Source of the DNA: Sipunculus nudus
Taxonomy: Eukaryota > Annelida > Sipuncula > Golfingiida > Sipunculidae
Length of the DNA stretch: 64,000 nucleotides
Assembly (NCBI GenBank): GCA_026874595.1
Contig: CM049310.1
Coordinates: forward strand, 52,406,558-52,470,557
Direction of reading: 5' to 3'
The position numbers and the translations under genes are program-made. Below are positions 35,240 through 48,400 of the stretch, piece after piece (position 1 is the first letter of the stretch; each line of letters begins with the position of its first letter). Under the pieces are notes generated by a model. It ran no database searches and was not told where the DNA came from. It was given only the letters and a program-made list of their open reading frames with translations.

Positions 35240-36850
35240 TTTTATTGTTTTTATGTCGATTTTTCTAAAGCTTTCGATTAAGTGCAACATAATATATTAT
35301 GGAATGTATTGATAAACCATGGTATTAATGTAAATATTTTAAGGGTTTTACAATCATTATATACAAATATGAAGTCATGTGTATTATCAGAAAGTGGGCT
35401 TACAGAGTACTTTCAATTTTCAGTAGGGATAAGACAAGGCTGTATGGTCACTCCTTTACTTTTTTCTCTGTTTATCAATGAATATATACAAATATTACAT
35501 AATTCTGACTGCAAAGGTGTATATATTAATGACAGCCTTCCAAATATAACTACTTTAATTTGCTGATGATGTCGTGAATTTTGGAGATACTGTCGGCACA
35601 TTACAAAAGCAGATGGAGAAGCTTCAGCAATTGTGTGTTAAATATGGTATGAAAGTGAACTTGGAAAAAACAAAAGTCATGGTGTTCAGAAGAGGCGGCC
35701 CACTACGAAAGAATGAAAACTGGTGTTTCCAAGGCACAAAGTTAGAAGTGGTTAGTAATTACAAATATCTTGGTATTTTCCTTACAACAAAATTGTCATG
35801 GACAAAAACACATCAGCAACAAATAATGCAAGCTAACAAAGCATTATGTGTAATAAAAGCTTTCTATAGGAAATGTACTAATTTTAATGTTAAACAACTT
35901 TTCATCTTCTTGATAGTATGGTGATACCTATATTATTATATGACTGTAAATTGTGGGGTTATTCAAAATACATGATTATAAAAAGAGTACAGTATAAAGT
36001 TTGTAAGTATATTCTTAAAGTAAGTGCAAGTACACGTGCCTAATGCAGCTGTCATAGGAGAATGTGGTAGATTACCACTATTTGTTTAATACTCTTTGAA
36101 ATGCCTGAAATACTGGATAAGACTATTACATATGGATACAAACAGATTCCCAAAACATATATATATATTCATGTTTATTTAATTTAGATAATAATGGAAA
36201 AAAATACCTGGGTCAGTGGTGTAAGATCATTATTATTTCAAGCATGTTATGGCTATATGTATGGATGGCTCAACATGTGGGAGATGAGAAAATGTGTTTA
36301 ACTGTTATTAGACAGAGACTCACAGATATGGCAGTTCAGGATTGGCAAAATAACATTAACTCCTGTAATAAATTGTATTCATATGGTGTTTTTAAATCTA
36401 TGTTAACATTAGAAAAATATCTTGTCTGTATTCCAAATAAAAGCCACAGATGTGCATTAGCTAAACTTAGATGCTCTAATCACAAATTAGCCATAGAAAC
36501 AGGCAGGCCTCGAAATTGAATAGAAGAAAGAATTAATATGTATGTACTGCTTAAATCATGTTTACAACATTATAGAGCATGAGCTCCATTTCATATTAGA
36601 ATGTCCAATGTATGCAGAACTTAGGAAAAACATTTTGGAGCTGAAAAGTAATAAACCAAGGAAATTAATTCTAAAGAAAAATTAAATTCAGAAAATCCAA
36701 CACATATATCAAAATTAGCAATCTTTGTTTATCAGTCATTCAATGTTCGACAGAAATATGTAGTTGTACAACACACTTTGAACAGATGGCAGAATTTATA
36801 TTATGTGTGTACAATATTTTTAACTTACATGCTTTGTTTTGCTTAAGATG
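35240..36850 (+). pseudogene. non-LTR retrotransposon (LINE) reverse transcriptase remnant
   Basis: Plus-strand pieces in order: YVDFSKAFD (35252-35278, RT block A) followed at once by a stop; SVGIRQGCMVTPLLFSLFIN (block B, about 35423-35482); a frameshift; then FADD (35559-35570, the catalytic aspartates) and GMKVNLEKTKVMVF; YKYLGIF; and, after further stops, NAAVIGECGRLPL (about 36040-36080) and QRLTDMAVQDW (36320-36350). Near the end are IEHELHFILECPMY and RKN, a Cys/His motif usual at LINE C-termini (about 36573-36630). Known: LINE ORF2 order RT then C-terminal domain. The endonuclease part is missing (5' truncated), and stops plus frameshifts make it inactive. Confidence 0.8.
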
Positions 36851-39809
36851 CTATATATTGAATAGTGAATACACAATTGTCATTCAGGATCATATTTAAT
36901 TGTTCTATTTAAATTGAGTAAGAACCCAAGAAGACGAATACCTTTAATATATATAAAACAGACTTGTACGACACTTTATTCCAGGTGAGTGTTTGTCATT
37001 TGTTTATTATTTATTTAGTTATTAATTCTTTATTTTTCCTATTCTTCTTTTTTTTTTTTTTTTCTTCGCTTCAACTGATATGCATTATTATCCTTTTTGT
37101 TGTTGGTGTTGATATAATTATTATTATTAATTACAATTTCAGTTTAGTACACATCTGTATATTTGAGTAAAGATGAATAAGTAGAAAAGTAAAGTAGACA
37201 TTTAAAGCAAATTAAGTTAACAACATATTTAACCAGGTATTCAGTTTATTATTTTTTTTCAGGTCAGTTATAAAATGCATATAAGAGAATTGCACAGAAT
37301 GAATGGATTGCATTTTCTTGTGAAATTTTATTTTATTTATTTTTTTTTCAAAATTATTGTAAATCATGATCATAATAACTTATATATTAGTAACATCTAT
37401 ACAATACTCATACATGTTGTTATATTTAGTTCTGTATTTACTTTAAATAAACATATATTTTGAACTATAGGCCCGTGGCCTTCATTTCCGGAATAAACAT
37501 TTGTTTGTTGTTTGTTTGGAAGACGAAAATTTGAGCCATTAATAAATTCACCTAAGGAAGCACATTACTCGATCTCAAACAACACCACCTATCATTATAT
37601 AACCCTTATTTTCAAAAGGTTTACATCTCCTCTATATGACCGAATATTACTTTTTTATACTTGCATTAAAAGTTGTAAAATATGCCATTGAAAAAAACTA
37701 TAAAATGCACAATTATCAGTGTTATTGATATTTTAGGTCACTGGTCTCATGAATGCATTGATTACCGTCATAGGTCATAATTAAGACGTGTCGTCGCCGA
37801 AGGGGACTGCATATATATTTTTTATTCTATAAGTCACAGTGATGCCTAGCCTGACTAACGGACTTAATTGACTTTGGGAACTATATTCGCAATGATCTAC
37901 GTCAGACTGTTGTAGGTAAACAAGTTTTCACAACTGCAGTAGTTCGCCATCTGGTATCTGAAGATGGAACTAAATATGGCAGTGTGTCGCGCCACCTGGC
38001 AGGAGAAGTAGAGTTAACTGATAAACTTTGCCGAAGAATGAAAAAAAAACACCGGTATTTGTCTGATCAGATCAGCTGATAATAATTATCAGTGTGCATT
38101 AATCACAAGTAACCTTGGGCCGACCAAGTGAACGTACCGGCTATATGAGATAGGCGGGACGACATTTTCGTGACGGGTTTGAGGTACGTACACAACATAA
38201 AATAACTACCGTGGCCCTGTGACCGACTGGTCCAAACTCGGGCAGATCGAGGTTACACTATAGTTAAAAGCATCAGGGACATTACGTAATGTCCGTCCAG
38301 CAGAAGTATCATAGGACATAGAGGTCCATGTATGGACTAGGTTTTAATGATCTGTCAATCAGATGCCCAACTAATCATTGACATAAAGCGACCAACGAGC
38401 CAGTAAAGTGTAATTACTAAATTAGGCGAATGGCAGGTTGAAGGTTATTTTGTAATGTTAACCGTAAACTGGTTAACAGAGACGATATTATGTAAAGAAG
38501 AAAATTTGATCCCATGTATATTTTCATCATGGATAATCTCTTGTGGTAAAAATAAATTCTATGTTACTGTAAACCTAGATCCATTAATGCGGTTTAAGAC
38601 AAATTAATGGGGATAAAAAAATATTTTAAAATAATGCAGAGATATAATTTACAAAGGATTTCTTACTAATAAAAATGGTAAAAAATATAAAATAATATTA
38701 TTAAGAATCATTATTGCAAGACTGTTTCAGATTAAGCATACAATTATATTGAAGCAGTTACTGTACCATAATAATACTAATTATAACATAAAATATAGTA
38801 TTAAATGCCATTCCTTAGCTTTTTATTAAAGTACGTGCACAGTCAACATAGATAGATATATTTAATTTACCGCAACAACAACAACACATACAGATCACAA
38901 TAAAATGGATAAATATATATGAAATACATATTTATCAAAATTATATTCATAAAATCTGCAAGTGTTAAAAAGCCACGAAAAACGAACACTGAAAATAAAC
39001 CTTACATTTTGGCGAGGTATTCTTATTTCCATATAGTGGACCTCCAGGATTTATTACAAATATTCTCTTATATAGTCAATTTTACCTCATTGGTCCCTTG
39101 TTTTGATAAACTGAGGTGGCCTCCTGGTATCCATTATACTTGCTACCCAATGGTGATTTTGCTAATATTTGTATCGACGACAAGTCACAATTAGTCAGCC
39201 ATCTTCTGTGACATAAGTCACAGACTCGGGATCACAGAATAAAATAAGCTGTTTCAAAGGGATGCCATATTTCACACCTACAAGCTGATTTTTCAACCAG
39301 TCAGTCCGCTGAACAAAACTTCCACAACAAATTAGATGATGTTTAGTTGCAAATCACATCACAAGCAATCATAGATGATCGCAACAGGTTTCTGACTTAC
39401 CAGAACCTTGTAATCATCTGCGCCTGGCTGTCTTCATTAACAAATTAAAATGCAAGGCCTGCTCCCTACCAATTCACATGCAATTTGCTAATCAGTCAAC
39501 CAGTCACAGATCCCCTGTGATTTTAGTCGAATTGCATCGCAGCAAAATTGCCAGTGGACTGCAGGCTTTACAGCAGAAATGGGTACAAGCTTTGGACATT
39601 TAACTTGAGTCTCTAGTAAAGTATCTACAGCTGTAGCCCAGCTTTTACCCATATAATACCGTGAACACCTCAGCAGCAGTTTTCAGTCAAAAGCTCAATA
39701 CCCAGATGCGGTTAATGATGTTTTAAATATATGAACAATCAGCTGTTGGATTATGAATATATGATATTTTTATGCAGCTAGATTACTAGATATACTTAAG
39801 CAAGCACAT

Positions 39810-39829
39810 CCCCCCCCCCCCCCCCCCCA
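39810..39829. repeat. poly-C run
   Basis: About 19 consecutive C. Confidence 0.95.
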
Positions 39830-41139
39830 CTCTCACAGGCTCGGTAGGCAATCGAATAATTTGGCTGGTAAGCCTTCTCAGTCATGATACAAGTTATACC
39901 CAGGAATGTATCACAGTGGTCTTGCATCAGGTTGCATTCATATTGTTATAAATGGCCCATAATTGACCTGACGGCGAGTGCGTAATCGACAGCTCTATTA
40001 GCCAATCAGCGAACGTTATTGCCGGACTGAAAACGAGGCCATGTAAACACACGTGGAGGTCGGACATCAGGTCGGACATTCCTGACACGTGTGTAAACTT
40101 TCAACTATAAATGCTCGATGAACCTCTCATAATAAATATGTTTTATTTTTAATACGGTCGAGGCATATGTTGATAATTTTTATAAAAGTTACCCCAGGTA
40201 TCATTCAAAGTAACAGCAATCTGTTTTCTTCCTTCTCTTTGTAATAAAAATCACAAGACGAGGAGAAACGCAGGGCTGGGACAAGGCAGGCCCGATTTGG
40301 CCCTGTCATATATTGAGTCCATAATGACACATGGAATTTTCAGTTAGTCAAAAGAAGCAGTCTATATGATCCTATATACAATCTATTGGTAAACACTGGC
40401 CTGTAACCAGTGCTAAAAAGTGTTACATTTTCACCACACCAGCGCTTCACTCTTTAAAGTTGATGGGTATAAACAAAATGTATCAATCTTGGCCTGTCGA
40501 ATCAGAGCGTCTCCCACTCCCATTTGTTCATGTGCATGGGATGATATGCAGTATTCATGTGTTCATATATGCATGCGACGATATGCTATCTCCTGTCACC
40601 AAAAATATATTTGATATATCTCTGGTAAAAGGTCAGTAACTTTTATTGACGAGGATACAAGTTTAATTGTATAGCCCTCTGCTTTATATTGTAACCATGT
40701 CGACAATTTACATAACAGTGTGCATTTATTGGCACTCAAAGATGCAAGACGGCTATTACTGCCTTACTGATTACTGGTGTTAGAACTTAACAACTCACAG
40801 ACCTGTTGGTGTGATAAAAGCGCGAACTCAGATTTTGGTGATCGACCTAGATCTTCTGATTGTTCAATTGACAAAAAAAAAAAATACAAAAAATCGTCAA
40901 GAAACTACCGAAAGAAAAAGGTACAATCTTGAATCATTGAGCTGTTCTTTAATAAAATTAATATGTGTAACTGTCGGCTATATTAAAGGTATAATGTTTA
41001 CATTTTTCACAAAAATTTGGTCTGTTCATTTGTCTGTTATTTACAAAACTTAATATATTAAGTGATCTCATAGCTTGTTGATTTTTTATTATATAAAACA
41101 ATAATAATATTGCAATCTATGGTCGCATATGTATCCTGC

Positions 41140-41163
41140 GGGGGGGGGGGGGGGGGGGGGGGG
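41140..41163. repeat. poly-G run
   Basis: About 24 consecutive G, 1.3 kb from the poly-C run. Confidence 0.95.
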
Positions 41164-41883
41164 CAGGGAGGTTGAAGAAAGAGAAGGGAAAATGCTATTT
41201 TTTAGCTAGTAGTAAACAAAAAGAGATAAAAAATTCATATTTGTTATTATAATCCACTTGGAATCAGACATTATGACAGCCATGAGTCATAATTAGAAAA
41301 TAATCCTTAAGATGTTCCTGTTCAACAATAAACAAGATAAAATTTTTCACTGACAATATGTGTTAACACCTATTATGTACATTTGGTTGAAATTGAGTGA
41401 GAAATCGTTAAAAATTAATTCACAGTTAATTTAGGCTATAATGATGCATTTCACCAGAATATATAACAAATACTTGCAAGTTGTAATAACGAAGTGAAAC
41501 GTGTTTACTTTCAATGACTGAATTATAAAGAAATGAAATAAATACACCATTAAACATTAATGGTTATTATCTTTATTAAGATAATATTTTGATGTGTCAC
41601 AGTGTCTTTTATACTAAACAAATACCACAGGTATGTCACAAATGGAGCATCACTTCAGTTCTACTTGACAATATATATACAATATATTTATATACAATAT
41701 ATTTATATCATTACATGCATGAGTCACTGACTCTGAGTGTTTAAAGGAAGATTCTAAAAATTATTGCCACAGGTTGCCTTAACTGACAGAACAGCAGATT
41801 TTCTATAAAATGCACCTGTATAAAATAAAACAGTTATTTTGCACACACACACCCTCACACATAAACACAAATGTTTATATACA

Positions 41884-42179
<296 letters not shown>

Positions 42180-42979
42180 TGCTCTTGTCCCACCACATCT
42201 TTTAAAACAATACAAAAGACTTAAGGACCTTCATAAATAATATCTATATCATACATTCATTTAAATTTCTTCTTGTACACACATCTTTCTTCCTGTGTAT
42301 AAACAGGAGGCTTCCCATTAAAAACATCAATATACATGCAATTTTTTATAATAATTTCAACTTCAGTTTTATTTTATAATTTTCTCAGAATATTAAATTT
42401 TATATAAAAAAAACACGTGATGTTCACACACCATCTGTGATTTTACTTGCCCTTCAATAATTTATTGTTTAAATACTGGTATTGACACTTGTTGGATTTT
42501 TATTATTAATTTTAATTAGATGACCTATAAACTAACTTTCAAAGGTTATAAAATCTCTGCTTGAGCAATACATATTAAGCAAGGCTTCCTTTAATGTTTA
42601 TAAAAAATGAGTTGCTCTTGTATATCTAATGACAGCATATATGTCACTTTAACTTGTATGGAAGCAACACTTTTTACGTTGTCATCTTTAATTTTTTGAT
42701 GAAACTGCACCCTGTGTCATAGACAAATATTTTAATAACTGTTACTTTGTTGTTTTTCAAATTTGTTCTGCTAGACTTGAACGAGTTGTAAATTTTAACC
42801 AACTGCTGAGGTGTCAAGGCTGATGAGAGGGGTCAGCTGATTCGTTCTCTGACACCAGCTGTATCGAGCAGAAATGGGCGCAAATTCATCAAACTTCTCA
42901 ATTTTATATTTAAAACATCTCTGTAGCCTACATATGTACACTTTTAACCTTAGGGTGCTTTCTTGGTAAAATTAATACT

Positions 42980-43175
42980 GTTTGAAGCCTGGTGTGATAT
43001 ACGGCTGAAGTGCCGGTTCCACGTGTATAAGAAGCACGCTTTTTCGGTTTAATGTCCTACCTAGCAACCGTATCCAAGGTGGGCGGAGCTAACTCGTCCA
43101 TGCCGTCACGTCAATTGTATCGGCCCAAAACAGAGTTTTGCGGATACTATGTTTTCAGTCAGACGCCGCCATAAC
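42980..43175. promoter_or_regulatory. CpG-rich segment, candidate promoter of the P450 gene
   Basis: Locally rich in CpG against AT-rich surroundings. It has a GC-box (GGGCGGAGC), an RFX/X-box-like CCTAGCAACCG, a CRE-like CGTCACGTCA and an E-box CACGTG. It lies about 2.1 kb upstream of the exon whose acceptor implies an upstream untranslated exon. Inference only; no TATA box or donor could be fixed, and it directly abuts the repeat beginning near 43175. Confidence 0.3.
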
Positions 43176-43975
43176 CACTGGACAGAATTTTTTTATATTC
43201 CGAATTATGATGGGGTCACATGTGAACAGCTGCGCCCTCATTTTTGGTTGACCTATGAACTTTCCTCTCTGCCCAGCGTCCATTTGTGAGTCTGTTTCCA
43301 CACATAAACCCACATATCTCGGGAACCTTTCGACCGATCAGGCTGAAAATTTTGCACAAATATAGCCCTTGGATAGCTTTATAACATACACTAAAAATGG
43401 TGGCACCAACAGCAACCGTTTTTGCACAGCATCCATCTTTTCATCTGCCTTGGGATAAAATCATATCTCTGCATTGGTTGAAATTTTGCATGTGTATACA
43501 TCCTGGACAGCTTTCTTGATTTAATGACAGGTGGCGCCACCTACATTCATGTTTACGCTGCAGACATCCAAGCTCTTATCTCTGGAACCGTTTGACCAAA
43601 ATTTTGCATGTGTATACATCTCACATAGCTCTTTTTCATACGCAAAACTGGTGGCGCCACCTGCAACCATTTTTGCACAGCGACCGTCTGTTTGTCTGCC
43701 ATTGGATAAAGTCACTCATATACAAGTAGTGGTTTGACTTATCTGCCTAAAATTTTGCATATGTGTACAACTTGGACAGCTTTCTGGATTTTGTGGTAGG
43801 TGGTGCAACCTACATACTCATTTCAGCTGCAGACATTCATGCTAATATGCAACACACCTCACTCTATTTCCCCTTGCCACTCAATCCATGCCTCACTTGA
43901 CCTGTCCCACTCTGATTTTCACAGATACACGTAGTTGCTTGTCGACTACCCTTATTCTATTCTCAATATTATGCT
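43175..43975. repeat. inverted copy of the 9.05-10.08 kb repeat
   Basis: Reverse complement of 9045-10085 in the same order: the GCGCCCTCATTTTTGGTTGA end at left and the GTAGTTGCTTGTCGACTACC end at right. GGTGGCGCCACC occurs at about 43532 and 43651. Shorter than its partner. Confidence 0.75.
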
Positions 43976-45252
43976 AAGAATGATAAATTATCACAATAGT
44001 ATACATCTAAGCTCACAACCAAAACTGAAACACTGTCTCTATGGACACAGGTCATTTCCTGTACTGCCTGCAAGCTGCCTGCGTCCTGTAACCCGTGCGA
44101 GCCATGCTTGTGTTCATGTGGTCATAAATTAAACAAACATGCCAAAGGGTTTACCAATGTGGTGGGTTAAAATGGAAATTTTCTCGCTCATGTTTGGTAT
44201 TATTAGAAAGTACACAAAAAATGCTAATGTTTGGTCTGGTTTATATTGATTGACAGTGTACCTGTAGACCATGAAGTGTTGTCAGAAATGACAAAAATAT
44301 ATGCATCTTCATAAAGCCATATAATGCGTTCCTCAGACTTAGATGTAATGACACTCTGGTGCCAGTAATCTGGTCGTAATGCCAGAGGGTCAGTATGACG
44401 CTACACCAGATATCGCTGTGATATCAGTCTCTAAAGCATTTGTGCTCCTAGGGTACCATCATCACCTGAAGGCACCTGAGTAAGAACCTTGAAATCCGGC
44501 ATCTATCCAGAGGCGTTCATGCAAATTTTTTACACCTAGCCAGAAAATTCATTTTCTTTTTTCAGTTTGTTAGCCTTTAGAAAAATGTCCATGATACTAT
44601 GTACCATAATCCAATTGAATTAGATCCTGATTTTAGCCCTGTGTCAATTAAAAGTGTTATGACCATGTAATGAGCTTAATTAATATGAACTTCTATTGAA
44701 GTCCGGTGGACTCTAGATAAACTTTTAACTGCCTAACATCAGACCACTGGCATCCTGCCATATATCATGCAGGTAAATATTTTGGGGTCTGAATCATAAC
44801 TAAATTTGATTTTATTATGTAATTAATAAAATCAATCAGTATCCTTTATATACAGCGGTCCAACATCTTTGCAATTGTGGTGTTAACATACTTTTATCAA
44901 TTATCCCTAGACAAAAAAATAAATGGGAAATTTTAAATACAGAATATTAATACTTGGTTTAAACATATATATTTCCATTAATTTGTACAATTACAATTAG
45001 CTCAAGAGTGCAAATGAATGTATTTTTAAGTATTCAATGCAGTATGAATTGAGAAAGGCAGATAAAATTTCAAATATTTGTTAAAGTTCAAAAGAAAAAG
45101 AGAAATTACTCTATAAGATTAAGATATCTGGAAAATACTCCTCATGAGTCATCATATTCTCAGATATAACATTAGTTACTGCATTATAATTAAATTAGCT
45201 CATACTGATTTACACTGACATCTGTCACTCTCATTTTTCTCCTGTGCAACAG

Positions 45253-45460
45253 ATACTAAAACTAGTGACTGGACTTGGTCAGCATGGGGGCCACTGTGTC
45301 ATCAACTTCTGAAGCAGTGCTGTATACAGTTAAAGAACTGTATGACACAGCCAATGGCTCCGTCACCTGGCAGGATGTGTTCATATATGGTTCCATCTTT
45401 GCAGGATCGTGGCTGTTTTACAGGTTCTTCATAGAACCTTTCCTATCACCCATTAGAAAG
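45253..45460 (+). CDS. P450 exon 1: short 5'UTR, ATG at 45284, membrane anchor
   Basis: A good acceptor (pyrimidine tract then CAG) ends at 45252, so this exon probably starts at 45253 with 31 bases of 5'UTR and an untranslated exon exists upstream. ATG 45284 is the first ATG in frame. It encodes 59 residues: a polar N-terminus, a hydrophobic helix (about 32-50) and a basic stop-transfer PIRK. Donor AAAG|gtaagg, phase 0. Confidence 0.8.
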
Positions 45461-48400
45461 GTAAGGAAAATATCTGGATAAAAAATATGCAGATGTAGAT
45501 TTCATTAAATAAGTAATATAATGTATGTTTTTAACATGATCAGTATTTAAATTAAAGGGGCTTGTTCTGATATTTGATGTCAATGAACTAATGGTAGTCC
45601 CTTGAACTAGCTGATCATTTTTTTTTTATATTCACATGTTTATAACATGGGGGAGCCTGCCAAAATATTCCAAATACATTTAACAAAAATATCTTGTGGC
45701 AGGTCAGATGGACCAGTTTTGCATGGGATGTTTTGGTACTGATGAACTTTTAACATCGCACATATGCAATAAACCAACATGGTTTTTCTGTTTGTCGGCA
45801 TTGACTCATGTAACATGTTTACTATAACATGTTGTTAAAAAGAGCTTATGAATACATCCATCACATAGATGATTTAAAAACTATTATTAACTGGAATTAC
45901 CTACAATACATTAATATGTATACAGAGAGCAAGAAGTAAAATAGATTGGACAAAAAAGGTAGGTGAATTACTGGGTCTAATAGAGGAAGACCTGAAGTTT
46001 GCAGTTTTGTTTGTGTATTTTAAATAATTGTAAATCCTGATAACATGATAACAGCCCTTTTACAGAAACACAAAAACAAGGTATTTGAGTAAAAATGGCC
46101 AAGATACACATATCAAAATCTAAATATTAGTCCATCATATTTTATATTTTATTGATTGTGAAATTTTGATGTCAATATCATACACTGTTATAATGTAATT
46201 ATTAGAATTATTTATTTGTAACATAATACTTACATGTTTAATCACTTATTTTCAGGTTCCTGGTGGCTCATACCACCCCATATGGGGCAACATGCCACAA
46301 TTTATGAAGGGTGAAGCAATGGAGGGAAGTCTGAGGTAAGGTAAATTATATAAGTCAAATTAAATTTGGCTGAGTCTTTACTTGTGAGCTGACACTATTT
46401 AAAAATATGAAAAAAAGCATCTGATATGGGGACTCAAACCTTGCACCGAAGATAGTTTTCAAAGTTGGTGCCCGTGAATGTTAATTAAACCTGTGTTATT
46501 CTTGAAAAATTTTTTATTGAATAAGTACATTGTGGTATTGCTGCCCGTGACTATAAACACAATGGACCATGGCCCCCATGCTGTACATTGATTTACTGAC
46601 ACCTTTCATGGAAATCGTCCATACATGTGGAGTGACCATTCATTGTGCTCTGTGATTTCATCACTTGCACTCCAAAAGTCATCATATTCATATTGTAACA
46701 TGCTATTTCCTGGTGTGAACATATGTGCTATTAAAACCCATAAAACACTCAGGGCTTATTCACACTTGGATTAACACCAGAGGATTTTAACATGTTGGGC
46801 AGAAAGTATATTTATATGCTGGTCTGTGACAGGACATATTATGGTATACCCATGGTCAGTCTATCCGTCCATTAACTTTAAGTGTCACTGCAATTACTTA
46901 CCAGGACTTTGATGAATTTTCACAAAACTCACCATAACTACTAATTATATTAATCAATATAATATCTTGCCTTAGTTTATATTCCAGCAAAATCCATGTA
47001 TATTTTTAAAATGAGATCAGATGTCACCAGACTTTGGAGACACCATGGTGACTTACCAAATATCTTAATATGGATTTATGTGAAACTCTTACCAATTTAC
47101 CAATATTTACAAATTTTACTATAGAGTTTCTTACTTCATTCAGTTTCTAAGCAAAATTCACACATATTTAATGAGATCAGAGGTCACATATACGTGACAG
47201 GCATATATGCACCATTTTTGTTGCTCTTGTTGTTAAAAAATTAATATTTTGTTTAAATCTGCTTGTTTGTGCCTGTCTCTCCATTTCCATGATAAAACAT
47301 AATATATCAGCTGATTTAAGCTTTTAGAAAAGTACATATCAAGTTGATTGGCCAAGGACCAAGGAACTATGTTTAAGTAGTCTGGCCTGAATTGGCCTCA
47401 AGCACTCCTTGAGGCTGATAGACACGTCTCCAGATATATTTACATGATCAACTTAAAAAATGAAGGGTAAATATACTGTTATGTTTATATGTTTCCATAT
47501 AGGTTTACAGATTGGAAATTTGACTGTTAAAGTGAACTGGTGCAAAGATTAGAAAAACCAGCACCACTAGTCCTTAAATAAAAAGAAGTGGTCCTTTAAA
47601 TTAGCTTGGTAATTCATTAAACTTATTTAGTTATCAGCAAATAAATTTACTGCCTGATTAGAATTATGAAAGCTCAACTTAAATTGATAAATAACTTAAT
47701 AAGTTATCAACTGATTAATTTAGCATGTGGCTTATTATCAATTGGTGATTTTCTGTATGACTATGCACCCTTTAAATTAACTTATATATCTTATTTAGCT
47801 GTCTTATTATAAACTCACTGTTAACCTTGAGTCATTAAAGGGCTCCTTTTGGTTATTAAGTTAGACATGAAATCAGATGGATGGGTTGAAACCATGCACT
47901 AAAGAAATCAAACATGTCAAAGTAATTTAAGTATAACTGTGTAAATACCAGTTTCATGTAATTTATATGTGTGCTATTTTCAGCATGCCTTAAAGTCAGC
48001 TATTCACGTGTCTTATTTGTATAATTTATGTGATTTTTGGCTTACTCTGTGTACGTATTAATAAACTGTAGGTAATTAATGCTAAGAAAGGTTCTTATAA
48101 TGCGCTGGTGATGGTGGTATGACCTTGTTTATCTACAAGCTGTTTGTAAACACAGTACGTGCCCATATTAACAAAAAGTTCTAAAATCATGCAACCAGAG
48201 GGGTTTTGAAGTTGAAACATCTCTTGTTGTTGGTGGTAAGAATATATGAAAAATATTAAGTCATAACTCATATACAAAGCTCTGGTTCATCTGATTTGCT
48301 GTCAATCAACAAATGTCCTCGTTGTACGTTTTTTTGTTACAATCATAGGACATTTTGTTAGCTCCCCATACGTTATTAACATGTGGTTACAAACAAAATG

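Larger units (their letters stand above)
36900..41880. other. no gene seen; possible CpG-richer promoter-like patch at 39960-40100
   Basis: Mostly AT-rich. 39960-40100 is CpG-richer, with AGCCAATCAGCG (CCAAT box) and ACACGTGGAGG/GACACGTGTG (E-boxes), but no adjacent open frame identifies a gene on either strand. Confidence 0.3.
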
